A stretch of DNA of 64,000 nucleotides from Draconibacterium sp. (GTDB lineage: Bacteria > Bacteroidota > Bacteroidia > Bacteroidales > Prolixibacteraceae): positions 56,420 to 120,419 of the forward strand of contig JADIYN010000010.1 of assembly GCA_016705335.1 (NCBI GenBank), written 5' to 3'. Each line of letters begins with the position of its first letter. Position 1 is the first letter of the stretch. Positions 21,347 through 30,126 of this stretch are shown piece by piece. The position numbers and the translations under genes are program-made. Below the pieces are notes generated by a model. It searched no databases. It had not been told where the DNA came from and worked only from the letters and a program-made list of their open reading frames with translations.

Positions 21347-22825
21347 ATGAAAACAAAAACCAAACTGTTTACCGGAATTTTGCTTGTATTGTTTAGTATT
21401 GCTTTTAACGGACAGGCACAAAACAAACCCAATATTCTTTTCCTTTTTGCCGACGACCAACGTGCTGATGCACTGGGGTGTGCAGGAAATTTGTACATAC
21501 ACACACCCAATATCGACAAGCTTGCCGAACGCGGTGTACGGTTTTCAAACAGTTATGTAATGGGCGGGCATCACGGTGCAATTTGCGCCCCAAGCAGGGC
21601 AATGCTGATGAGTGGTAAAAGTCTGTTTAATGTGCACGACCGGTTGGCAGGAGTTCAAACCATGCCCCGATATTTTTCAGAATACGGATATGTAACTTTC
21701 GGTACTGGCAAGTGGCATAACGAAAAGTCTGCTTTTGAAGCTACATTTCAGAAGGGCAAAAATGTGTTTTTGGGTGGAATGAGCGATCATTTTAACGTTC
21801 CGGCTCGCGACATGGGAGCCGATGGTAAATTGGGTGAACCTCAATCAAAAGGCTACTCAACTGATATTTTTGCTGAAGCCGCAATGGGTTTTATCAATGA
21901 ATATGCAAACGGAGACAGGAACAAACCGTTTTTCTGTTATGTTGCTTTTACTGCTCCGCACGATCCGCGTTCGCCACGACCTGATTATATTGGAATGTAT
22001 CCCGATGAATCGATACCTGTTCCCGGGAATTTCAAAAAACTCCACCCTTTTGCTTTCGATGAACTTGCCATAAGAGACGAAAATCTTGCCCCGTGGCCAC
22101 GCACACCTGAAATCATTCAGGCTTCAATTGCCGATTATTATGCACTGATTTCTCATTTGGATGATAAAGTTGGTGAAATTGTAGAAACATTAATTAAGAA
22201 AGACCTTTTTGAAAATACGATAATAGTTTATGCTGCCGACAATGGCCTGGCAATTGGCAGTCATGGTTTAATTGGGAAACAGAATTTGTATGAACACTCA
22301 GTGAAAGTGCCTGTAATTATTTCAGGGCCGGGTATTCCGAAAGAAAAAGTTAATGATGCGTTGGTTTATTTATATGATCTGTTTCCAACATTGTGTGCAG
22401 CCAGTTCTTTACCTGTTCCAAAAGAAATTGACGGGAAAAACCTGATGCCGGTAATAAAAGGCGAAAAAGCTGGAGTTCGCAATTCACTTTTTACCGCCTA
22501 TAGAAATACTGTGCGTGCAGTGCGAACCGATGAATGGAAATTAATTCGTTATCCGCAAATAAATTTTACCCAATTGTATAATCTAAAAAGTGATCCGCTG
22601 GAATTAAACAACCTGGCCTCTTTGCCCGAACAAAAACCAAGGGTTGATGAAATGATGGATTTATTAAAAGAATGGGTTGTTGAATCAAATGACACGATCA
22701 ATTTGAATCCCTCCAATATTCTACCGATGGATTACGATTACACAAAACTGAAACAAAAAGCCGATATCCACCAACCTGAGTATATTTTGAACAAATATTT
22801 TGGTGAACCGGCGAAGAATAAATAG
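21347..22825 (+). CDS. S1-family sulfatase, exported
   Basis: The intact 492-residue protein has a signal peptide ending near GQAQ. The alkaline-phosphatase-like fold is clear: NILFLFADDQRADALG carries the metal-binding Asp pair (36-37), and ICAPSRAMLMSGK holds the Cys80-x-Pro-Ser-Arg motif that anaerobic sulfatase-maturating enzyme converts to formylglycine. GTGKWH, YVAFTAPHDPR and VYAADNGLAIGSHGLIGK provide the remaining active-site ligands. The C-terminal sub-domain includes WKLIRYP and LYNLKSDPLELNNL. It removes sulfate esters from a sugar, so the cluster's substrate is likely a sulfated glycan; which position it attacks cannot be told by eye. No maturase gene is in the window. Confidence 0.9.
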   Translation: MKTKTKLFTGILLVLFSIAFNGQAQNKPNILFLFADDQRADALGCAGNLYIHTPNIDKLAERGVRFSNSYVMGGHHGAICAPSRAMLMSGKSLFNVHDRLAGVQTMPRYFSEYGYVTFGTGKWHNEKSAFEATFQKGKNVFLGGMSDHFNVPARDMGADGKLGEPQSKGYSTDIFAEAAMGFINEYANGDRNKPFFCYVAFTAPHDPRSPRPDYIGMYPDESIPVPGNFKKLHPFAFDELAIRDENLAPWPRTPEIIQASIADYYALISHLDDKVGEIVETLIKKDLFENTIIVYAADNGLAIGSHGLIGKQNLYEHSVKVPVIISGPGIPKEKVNDALVYLYDLFPTLCAASSLPVPKEIDGKNLMPVIKGEKAGVRNSLFTAYRNTVRAVRTDEWKLIRYPQINFTQLYNLKSDPLELNNLASLPEQKPRVDEMMDLLKEWVVESNDTINLNPSNILPMDYDYTKLKQKADIHQPEYILNKYFGEPAKNK

Positions 22826-23174
22826 AAATTTAACCAAATTAAAAGGTCGATCCGGCACTGCTTTTAAATTTTTTAACCGAGTTTTATTTTGGCCTTAATG
22901 CTTATAAAACCGTTAATTTTTCTTTTTATGCGAACTTTTGTTTCTTCATCCTTCTGGTTGAAAAAACAAGCCTGTTAAATAATAAACCTTTACCGGTTGA
23001 CGGCAAAATTTAGGAATTAAAGCAAAAGAACCAATGTCAGCTCTTCGTCTGAAGATTTCCGAATCGGTTGACACTCCTCAGATTTTAGGATTTTCAGTTT
23101 TTAACTTTCAAAATGAATAATTTCTTTAATTTTAGGAAATAAAGAACGACCTAAAACTGAATCAAAAATTCAAC
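22826..23174. other. Intergenic region between sulfatase and rhaT
   Basis: This 349-bp AT-rich stretch carries no convincing gene or strong hairpin. TTGACA-like strings occur near 23071, but I could not place a standard Bacteroidota -7 element (TAnnTTTG) at suitable spacing. It probably contains the promoter of the rhaT, URO-D and rhaM group, because it is the longest gap within the glycan cluster after the 5.4-kb spacer. Confidence 0.4.
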
Positions 23175-24216
23175 ATGAACTTTAACATTATTTTCGGAAT
23201 ATTACTGATCGCCACAGGAGCTTTTTCATCGGGCAGTTTTGCCGTTCCTTTCGGAAAAATTAAAGGTTGGGGATGGGAAACCTACTGGATGATTTTTAGT
23301 ACTGGAGCCTACATTATTTTTCCATTGCTTGCATGTTTTGTATTTGCTCCTAACTTTTTGGAAATTATCAGCAAAACAGATTCGCAAACAATTATTTCCG
23401 TTTTTCTGCTGGGTATGGTTTATGGTGTTGGGAATCTATCTTTCGGACTAGCATTGCGTTATCTGGGCTTATCACTTGGATATGCGCTTTCACTCGGATT
23501 AATGCTGGCAATCGGTACTTTAATTCCACCAGTTCTTGATGGAAGACTTGAATTGATGCTCCAAAAAGAGGGTGGTATGTTACTGATTTGGGGTGTTATT
23601 GTTGCCTGCGCTGGAATAGCGCTTTCAGCCTGGTCTGGTATTATTAAAGACAAACAGGTTTCAGAATCTGCCAAAAAAGTAAGTGTTGGCGAATTCAACC
23701 TTGTAAAAGGAATTTTGGCTGCAGCGCTGGTTGGTGTTACAGGTTCGGCAATGTCGCTGGGATTCGAACGCGGGTTGCCGATAACCGTTACCGCCGCCGG
23801 GTTTGGTGTTGATGCACTTTTTACAATGATGCCACTGCTCGTTGTTCTCTTCTCAGGAACTTTTGTAACTACAATTTTCTGGTGTGGTTTTCTCGGAAAT
23901 AAGAATAAAACACTTTCAAACTACGTTAAAGCCGAAATAGTAAAGTGCTGGTATTTAATTACCTTTTGGAATCTTGGCTGGTTTACTTTGGTTTAGTCAG
24001 TTTATCCTTTACGGAATGGGAAAGAGCAAAATGGGTCCTTTTACTTTTACTTCATGGGGAATTTTAATGGCACTGACAATTGTATTTGCAACGGTTTGGG
24101 GACTTATTCGGGGAGAATGGAAAGGAACTTCAAAAAAAGTTTATTTCCTGATGATATTATCGTTGGTAATTATAATTGTTTCTTCTTTTATGATTGGAAT
24201 TAGCGGCTCGGAATAA
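23175..24216 (+). CDS. rhaT: L-rhamnose/H+ symporter RhaT, one frameshift
   Basis: The protein is highly hydrophobic with about ten membrane segments and matches RhaT: GAFSSGSFAVPFGKIKGWGW at the start, LGMVYGVGNLSFGLALRYLG and SLGYALSLGLMLAIGTLIPP in the middle. One extra base near 23970 splits the frame; removing it joins YLITFWN to LAGLLWFSQFILYGMGKSK and gives about 347 residues, the usual RhaT length. RhaT imports L-rhamnose with protons across the inner membrane. The next genes are a URO-D protein and rhamnose mutarotase, so this end of the cluster is devoted to rhamnose uptake. Confidence 0.85.
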
Positions 24217-24220
24217 AACA

Positions 24221-24302
24221 GTTCAGAGTTCAGAGTTCAGCGTTTCAAGTTCAAGATTTGTAACCTTTAACCTGCAACCCGTAACCTGCAACCCGTAACA
24301 AC
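24221..24302. repeat. Short degenerate tandem repeats
   Basis: Between rhaT and the second URO-D gene lie about three copies of a 7-base unit (GTTCAGA, from 24221) and then two and a half copies of a unit of about 14 bases (AACCTGCAACCCGT, up to about 24300). The 5' leader of the URO-D gene therefore contains the repeats. They are simple slippage-type repeats with no sign of CRISPR or a mobile element. Confidence 0.6.
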
Positions 24303-24317
24303 TTTAAACTCGAAAAT

Positions 24318-25575
24318 ATGGTAACTTCAAGAGATCGGATTTTAACAGCAATCGCACACAAAACACCCGACAGGATTCCTGTTGATTTGAGTGCAACACC
24401 CAGTTCGGGTATTTCAGCAATTGCATACAGCAACCTGGTAAAACATATCGGAAGACAGGATTTGCCGGTTCAGATTTACGATGTGGTGCAGCAACTCGCA
24501 CAACCTGATATGTCATTGCTCGACAGGTTTGGTGTTGATGTGCTGGATATTGGAAGGACATTTAACACGCAACATACCGAATGGAAACCAACGACTTTGT
24601 CAAACGGTGCGTCAGCCCTTTACCCCAAATGGTTTAACCCGGTAAAAATGAATGACGGTTCATTCGCAACTTTTGATTACGACGGTAAAACTATGCTTTC
24701 ACGAATGCCGGTTGGCGCTACTTTCTTCGACCAGACTTATTTTCCTTATGTTGATGGTTATCCCGATTCATATGAAAATCTGGATGCTGAAATGGGCAGA
24801 ATCATGTGGGCGCGAGATGCTCACAGTCCGTGGGACCACGCTGGGGAAGATGATTTCTGGCAAAAACTAAGGGGAGAATACAATTGAATTAAGGAAAAAT
24901 ACGGATAAAGCATTGCTAGTTGTTTGTGGATGCAATCTGTTTGAATGGGGAACTTTTTTGCGGCGGATGGATAATTTTCTGATGGATTTAATGTGCGACC
25001 CCTACAATGTTGAAAAATTGCTTGATCATTTGATGATCCGCCATTTGGCAACACTCGATAAAGTATGTAACGCAGTAGGCGATATTGTTGATATTATTCG
25101 TTTTGGCGACGATTTGGGAATGACTTCAGGACCTTTTATGGATCCTTGTATTTACCGCGATTTATTTAAACCCCGTCATAAAATGTTGTGCGATTATGTG
25201 AAAACACACAGCAAAATGCACACATTTATTCACTCCTGTGGTTCAATTTCACTTTTAATGCCACATTTGATTGAGGCCGGAATCGAAATATTTAACCCGG
25301 TACAAACCAATGCATATCGAATGGAACCTAAGTTTCTGAAAAGAGAATTTGGAAAGGATTGTACTTTTTGGGGTGGTGGCATCGAAAACGTAGGTACGCT
25401 AAACAACGGAACTCCGGAACAGGTTCGCGAACAGGTTTTTGAACGAATGGAAATTTTTTCTGAAGGTGGCGGTTTTGTTTTTAATACCGTTCACAATATT
25501 TTGCCTGATGTTCCGCCTGAAAATATTTTGGCTATGTATGATGCAGTAAATGAGTTTAATAATACCAAAGTTTAA
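24318..25575 (+). CDS. URO-D family protein 2, one frameshift
   Basis: The start MVTSRDRILTAIAHKTPDRI carries the family's N-terminal signature (HKTPDRIPVDL). One G too many in the run near 24873 breaks the frame; with three Gs it reads KLRENTIELRKNTDKALLVV and the protein is about 419 residues. Barrel motifs include IIRFGDDLGMTSGPFMDP, MHTFIHSCGSISLLMPHLI and FNPVQTNAYRMEPKFLK; the last is close to the URO-D signature around the substrate site. Like the paralogue at 9.4 kb it has no signal peptide. It lies between rhaT and rhaM with only 20 bp to rhaM, tying it to rhamnose metabolism. The reaction is unknown; corrinoid-type methyl transfer is one possibility within the family. Confidence 0.78.
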
Positions 25576-25595
25576 GTAAATTAATAAAGTTAAAT

Positions 25596-25919
25596 ATGAA
25601 ACGTTACGGACAAATTATCGGTGTGAAACCGGAACATTTTGAAGAATACAAAAAATACCATGCAGCGGTTTGGCCCGAAGTGCTAAAAATGATAACGCTG
25701 TGCAACATTCGCAACTACTCAATTTTCCATAAAGACAACCAGTTATTTGCCTATTTTGAATATCACGGAACCGATTTTGCTGCCGACATGGCAAAAATGG
25801 CCGCCGACGAAACCACTCAAAAATGGTGGGCAGTTATGGAACCCATGCAACAACCAGTTGAAAACCGAAAAGAAGGTGAGTGGTGGGCAAATATGGAAGA
25901 GGTTTTTCATTTGGATTGA
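25596..25919 (+). CDS. rhaM: L-rhamnose mutarotase
   Basis: The intact 107-residue protein fits the RhaM family in length and sequence: KRYGQIIGVKPEHFEEYKKY at the start, VWPEVLKMITLCNIRNYSIF, and the closing WWAVMEPMQQPVE. Tyr18 and His22 coincide with the active-site residues known for E. coli RhaM. It interconverts alpha and beta anomers of L-rhamnose in the cytoplasm after uptake. It is the last gene of the + strand cluster. Rhamnose isomerase, kinase and aldolase are not in the window. Confidence 0.9.
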   Translation: MKRYGQIIGVKPEHFEEYKKYHAAVWPEVLKMITLCNIRNYSIFHKDNQLFAYFEYHGTDFAADMAKMAADETTQKWWAVMEPMQQPVENRKEGEWWANMEEVFHLD

Positions 25920-25930
25920 AGAAAGAAACT

Positions 25931-25982
25931 AACCACATAGGCACATAGAACACAGAAGAAAAACTATGAGCCTGTGTGGTTT
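25931..25982. terminator. Imperfect inverted repeat between convergent genes
   Basis: AACCACATAGGCACATAG at 25931-25948 is complementary, with two mismatches, to 25964-25982. It sits between the convergent ends of rhaM and the LytTR regulator, so a two-way terminator is likely. The right side continues into a short T/A-rich stretch. Confidence in function is moderate. Confidence 0.5.
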
Positions 25983-25992
25983 AAATTATTCC

Positions 25993-26710
25993 TCATAAAA
26001 AGTTCTTATCCAAAAACTCCTGGAATTTTTCTTTGTATTGCTCGCTTACAGGAATAAAAACTTTCCCGAAAACAATCCGGCTGCGTTCAATTGTGTCAAT
26101 TTTTTTCGAGGTTGACAATAAACGAACGATGGACACGCATAAATTTGGCTTCGGGCAGTTTGGCTTCAAGCGCTTTTAGTGAGTTGATTGAAAGGATTGG
26201 TTTGTCTTCGTTTTGAAGAAAAACTTTTACATAATCTTTCAATCCTCCAATGTATTTTATTTCGTTGAAATTGATGCGGCGGATTTTGTATTCCGATTTC
26301 AGAAACAGAAATTCGTTGTTGGCTTCAATTATTTCCTGATGCTCAGCTTTTTCCAGTCGTATTAATTTCTCAGCCTTCTTGGCAGCTTTTAGAAATTCCT
26401 CATAACTAAAAGGTTTTAAAAGATAATCAACGGCTTCAAGTTTAAATCCTTCAAGTGCATATTTTTCATAAGCAGTTGTAAAAATTATTTTGGGGCGGTT
26501 TTCGAGTATCCGTGTAAATTCTATCCCTGTTAAATCAGGCATTTGAATATCTAAAAAGATAAGATCAACCGGGTTTCCACTTATAAATTCCATAGCATCC
26601 AGTGGATTGTCGAACGCTGCAATCAATTCCAGAAACGGAGTTTTTTGAACATAGCCGCTTACCAGTTGCAGCGCGAGCGGTTCGTCATCAATGGCAATTG
26701 TTCGTATCAT
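25993..26710 (-). CDS. LytTR-family response regulator, one frameshift near the C-terminus
   Basis: The receiver domain is canonical: MIRTIAIDDEPLALQLV with the acidic pair, IFLDIQMPDLTG with the phospho-acceptor Asp, FTTAYEKYALEGF and the Lys in LLKPFS. A LytTR DNA-binding domain follows (FLKSEYKIRRINFNEIKYI, FMRVHRSFIVNL). The frame appears to stop after NLEK because an A run (plus-strand Ts near 26098-26104) is one base too long. Removing it gives EKIDTIERSRIVFGKVFIP and a proper end KNFL at 25993, about 238 residues. It lies 2 bp from the sensor kinase and is its likely partner. Confidence 0.88.
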
Positions 26711-26712
26711 TT

Positions 26713-27801
26713 TTATTGGTTTATTTCAATTTCAAGCAAAACCAAATACTCTAAATCCGATTTTTCAATCGAAAGTGTATGTTTATCGGGAAAGAGTAAA
26801 TTCAGCCGTTTCTTTACATTTTCAAGGCCAATTCCCGAATGATTTTCGTTTGTGTTTTTATCACTTGCCTGTCCTAAACTGTTGATGCAGCTAAATTTAA
26901 TTTTGTTGTTTTCAACTGTCATCGAAACATGTATGAACGATTTTTCGCGATAACTGATGCCGTGTTTAAAGGCGTTTTCGATAAACGGAATAAACAGAAG
27001 CGGCGGAATTTCAATATTATTTTCCACTTGTGGAAAATCAACTTTTAGTTCCACTTTTTGCGATAGCCGGAGTTTCATCAAATCAACATAATGTGACATG
27101 AAACTGATTTCGCTGCTGAGGTTGGTTTTACCGTGTTCCGATTCATACAACAAATAACGCATTAGTTTAGAGAGTTTTAAAACTGCTTCCTGCGCATCTT
27201 TTGTATTGATTTCAATCAGCGAGTAAATATTATTGAGTGTATTGAAAAAGAAATGTGGACTGACCTGATTCTTTAAAAATGCAAGTTCCGAATTGAGTTT
27301 TTCCTTTTCAAGTTCTTTCTGGCGTTTTTCGCTGGCGGTGTGTTGCTCAATCACGCGTAACCCAATGGAAAATCCGGTTACAATAACCGAAATCAGTAAA
27401 AAATAATACAACTGTAGCTGTTTCATCGGGGGTTTTGGGATTACATTGTCTTTCATCAGTTTCTCAAATGCTTCAGCTATTTGTTTTTCGCGTTCGGCAT
27501 TATGAAAATACTGTTCATTTACTATTATGAAAAAGAAATATAAAACAACAATTACTAATGTGGCAGAAACAAAGTAAATAACCCTTTTTTGTTTTAAATA
27601 AAAGCGCGGCACAAGCCAGAGGTAATTGACATAAAAGATAATCCCGTACAAAGTTGCGCCAAGATAAAAACCCCAGGCTACATGTTTTGTGCTTCCCCAG
27701 TAACGGTTAATGATGAGTTGCGGCAGAATAATAAGCAGCAACCAGGCCAGTGTATGCAGAACCAAGGGTAGCGAACGGTTTTTATGTATTGTTGTATTCA
27801 T
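26713..27801 (-). CDS. LytS/YehU-type sensor histidine kinase
   Basis: The intact 362-residue protein has four predicted membrane helices (LLLIILPQLIIN, FYLGATLYGIIFYV, VIYFVSATLVIVVLYFFF, FLLISVIVTGFSIGL) and a long coiled linker (EKRQKELEKEKLNSELA). The His_kinase domain has NQVSPHFFFNTLNNIYSL with the phospho-acceptor His, followed by an ATPase domain (FIENAFKHGI and GIGLENVKKRL). There is no extracellular sensor domain of any size, so it probably senses a signal in or at the membrane. The neighbouring efflux operon on the same strand is a likely target. Confidence 0.9.
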   Translation of the reverse strand: MNTTIHKNRSLPLVLHTLAWLLLIILPQLIINRYWGSTKHVAWGFYLGATLYGIIFYVNYLWLVPRFYLKQKRVIYFVSATLVIVVLYFFFIIVNEQYFHNAEREKQIAEAFEKLMKDNVIPKPPMKQLQLYYFLLISVIVTGFSIGLRVIEQHTASEKRQKELEKEKLNSELAFLKNQVSPHFFFNTLNNIYSLIEINTKDAQEAVLKLSKLMRYLLYESEHGKTNLSSEISFMSHYVDLMKLRLSQKVELKVDFPQVENNIEIPPLLFIPFIENAFKHGISYREKSFIHVSMTVENNKIKFSCINSLGQASDKNTNENHSGIGLENVKKRLNLLFPDKHTLSIEKSDLEYLVLLEIEINQ

Positions 27802-27914
27802 TTTTATTTCAGGCTTGAATCCATTTTTTTGTTGAAAATCAAAGTTAACCGAAAAATCAAAAAGCGAAATTATATCTGTTGTTTTTAAAGTTCGGTAATG
27901 TTATTTGATATTAA

Positions 27915-28012
27915 AATTAATTAGGTTTAAAACCCCAAGAATCTTAAAATAATTATCCGTTCACTGAAGTGAACGGCAAATGATATTCTTAAACCGAAAG
28001 GGGTTTTTTTAT
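27915..28012. terminator. Hairpins downstream of the efflux operon
   Basis: CCGTTCACT and AGTGAACGG (27957-27976) form a tight 9-bp stem. It sits inside a wider pair made of AAACCCC (about 27927) and GGGGTTTTTTT (about 28001). The T run on the + strand and the AAACCCC side on the other make it potentially active both ways. It lies between the permease end and the kinase start, both on the minus strand, and probably separates the two operons. Confidence 0.5.
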
Positions 28013-28098
28013 GCCGTCATGATTATCAGCATTTACGGTTCTTTTAGTGAAATTCCTGGCTTTATTCATTAGAATATCTTCGGCATTTAATTTCTTTT

Positions 28099-29319
28099 TT
28101 ATTCATGTCTCAATGCATCAATTGGATTGAGGTTTGCCGCTTTTTTAGCAGGATACCAACCAAAGAAGATACCGATTGCAGAACAAACCAGAAACGAAAT
28201 CACTATGGCATTTGTCATTATTACAAAAGGGAAACTGAGCAAACTTGTGGCAACATATGAAATTACCAATCCAAATAAAATCCCGATAATTCCGCCCACA
28301 ATACTTAGCAAAACCGCCTCGATGAGGAACTGCATCAAAATATCGTTTCCACGTCCACCAACCGACATGCGCAACCCAATTTCGCGGGTGCGTTCGGTAA
28401 CCGAAACAAACATGATATTCATAATTCCAATTCCGCCTACCAGGAGCGAAATGCCTGCAATTGCGCCCAGCAACATGGTTAACATATCGCTTACTGATGA
28501 AAAAGTTTCAATCATTTCGGCCTGCGAACGAACATGGAAATCATCATCATCTCCTGTTTTCAGTTTGTGTTCACGGCGAAGAATTGTTGTAATTTCTTCG
28601 ATTGCCGCTTCCGATTTATCTTCACTAACCGCTGATGCACTGATTGACTGAATATGTGTTATTGCCAAAATCCGGCGTTGCACCGAAGTGTAAGGCGCAA
28701 GTATCAAATCATCCTGATCCTGTCCCATCGAGTTTTCCCCTTTTTCTTTCAGCACCCCGATAATTTTTAACGGGATACCACTGAAGCGAACGGTTTGTCC
28801 AACCGGATCAACGTTCGTATCAAAAAGGTTTTCAACAACGGTTTGCCCAACAATACAAACCTTTGCCAGGCTGTTTATCTCTTTGTCAGAAAAAATACGT
28901 CCGTCTTCCAGTTCATATTTTCGAATTGACAAATATTCGGCATTTACTCCTGTAATATTCGTTGGCCAGTTTTTATTGCCATTCACTGCTTGTCCGCTGG
29001 AACTTACCTGCGGCGAAATCGCGGAAAGATAAGAAGTTTCATTTTTCAGTTTTTCAACGTCAGAAAGTGTAAGTGTTTTTGCGTTTGAATTGCCCATCAT
29101 TACACCGCCGCGCTGCTGTGAACCGGGCATAACAAAAATCATGTTCGAACCCATGCTTGAAATCTGATTCTGAATACTTTTTTTCGAACCCTGCCCGATG
29201 GAAAGCATCCCGATTACAGAACCAACGCCGATAATAATTCCCAGCATCGTGAGTATCGACCTGAATTTATTTCGCCTCAGTGCGTTGGTTGCAATTTTTG
29301 TAAGATTTGTATAATTCAT
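28099..29319 (-). CDS. MacB-type ABC transporter permease (FtsX fold)
   Basis: The intact 406-residue protein shows the MacB/FtsX permease layout: one N-terminal helix (RSILTMLGIIIGVGSVIGML), a large periplasmic MacB_PCD domain (about 60-270), and three C-terminal helices (LLGAIAGISLLVGGIGIMNIM, LLSIVGGIIGILFGLVISY, VISFLVCSAIGIFFGWYPAKK). The conserved TERTREIGLRMSVGGRGNDI links helices 2 and 3 and PAKKAANLNPIDALRHE is the standard end. Unlike E. coli MacB the ATPase is a separate gene, immediately upstream. It moves substrates by mechanotransmission with the MacA-like adaptor; the substrate is unknown. Confidence 0.92.
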   Translation of the reverse strand: MNYTNLTKIATNALRRNKFRSILTMLGIIIGVGSVIGMLSIGQGSKKSIQNQISSMGSNMIFVMPGSQQRGGVMMGNSNAKTLTLSDVEKLKNETSYLSAISPQVSSSGQAVNGNKNWPTNITGVNAEYLSIRKYELEDGRIFSDKEINSLAKVCIVGQTVVENLFDTNVDPVGQTVRFSGIPLKIIGVLKEKGENSMGQDQDDLILAPYTSVQRRILAITHIQSISASAVSEDKSEAAIEEITTILRREHKLKTGDDDDFHVRSQAEMIETFSSVSDMLTMLLGAIAGISLLVGGIGIMNIMFVSVTERTREIGLRMSVGGRGNDILMQFLIEAVLLSIVGGIIGILFGLVISYVATSLLSFPFVIMTNAIVISFLVCSAIGIFFGWYPAKKAANLNPIDALRHE

Positions 29320-29331
29320 TTTACTCTTTTT

Positions 29332-30085
29332 TTAATTCATTTCTTCCATTTCCACAGGCAAACCTTTTATTAATTCGCTTGCATTAAAACGGTTGGTAAC
29401 CAGCGATTCCTTTTGAATGCGGCCATCGCGAAAAATTATATTGCTTTTCATAAACCGCGCAATATCAGGTTCGTGAGTTACAAACACGATAGTTTTCCCG
29501 TTGTCATTCAGTTTTTTGGAAAAGCTCCATAATTTCGTATGAAGTGCGTGTGTCGAGATTTCCTGTGGCTTCGTCAGCTAGAATCACAACCGGATCATTC
29601 ACCAGCGAACGGGCAATGGCAACGCGTTGTTGCTGTCCGCCCGACAACTGGTTTGGCATGTGGTGCATCCTGTCCGTAAGACCAACCTGTTCAAGCGCAA
29701 ACAAAGCTCTTTCCCGCCGTTCTTTTGCTTTTACTTTCGAGTTGTAATAAAGTTGCAATTCCACATTTTCCAAAGCCGAGGTGCGCGATAAAAGATTGTA
29801 TGACTGGAAGATAAACCCAAGTTTGTTGTTGCGCAAACCCGCTAATTGGTTGCGGTTCAGCTTGCCGATATTTACGCCGTCGAGCAGATATTCGCCATCG
29901 GTTGGTTTGTCGAGACAGCCGATTATGTTTAGCATTGTTGATTTTCCCGATCCGCTGGCGCCCATAATAGCTACAAAATCGCCTTCATTAATCTGCATGT
30001 CAACTTTCCTCAATGCATGAACCGTAACTTCGCCAATATGGTAATCTTTCCGTAAATCCGTAACTTTTATAATTGCTTTATTCAT
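29332..30085 (-). CDS. MacB/LolD-type ABC transporter ATPase, one frameshift
   Basis: Walker A is GASGSGKST, the signature LSGGQQQRVAIARSL and Walker B VILADEATGNLDT; the D loop and Q loop are also present. The frame breaks near 29522, where an A run on the coding strand is one base too long. Corrected, it reads MELFQKLNDNGKTIVFVTHE, restoring the H-loop His, and ends EEMN at 29332 (about 251 residues). It is thus complete and only 12 bp before the permease. It powers the periplasmic efflux or remodelling system formed with the MacA-like adaptor and the TolC-like channel. Confidence 0.9.
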
Positions 30086-30126
30086 TTCAATTCGATTTAA
30101 ATTTTGTACAAGATTTTGCCCCGCAA

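Noticed and set aside
24221..24302. CRISPR-like repeats
   Set aside because: The units are 7 and about 14 bases with no spacers; they are simple tandem repeats.
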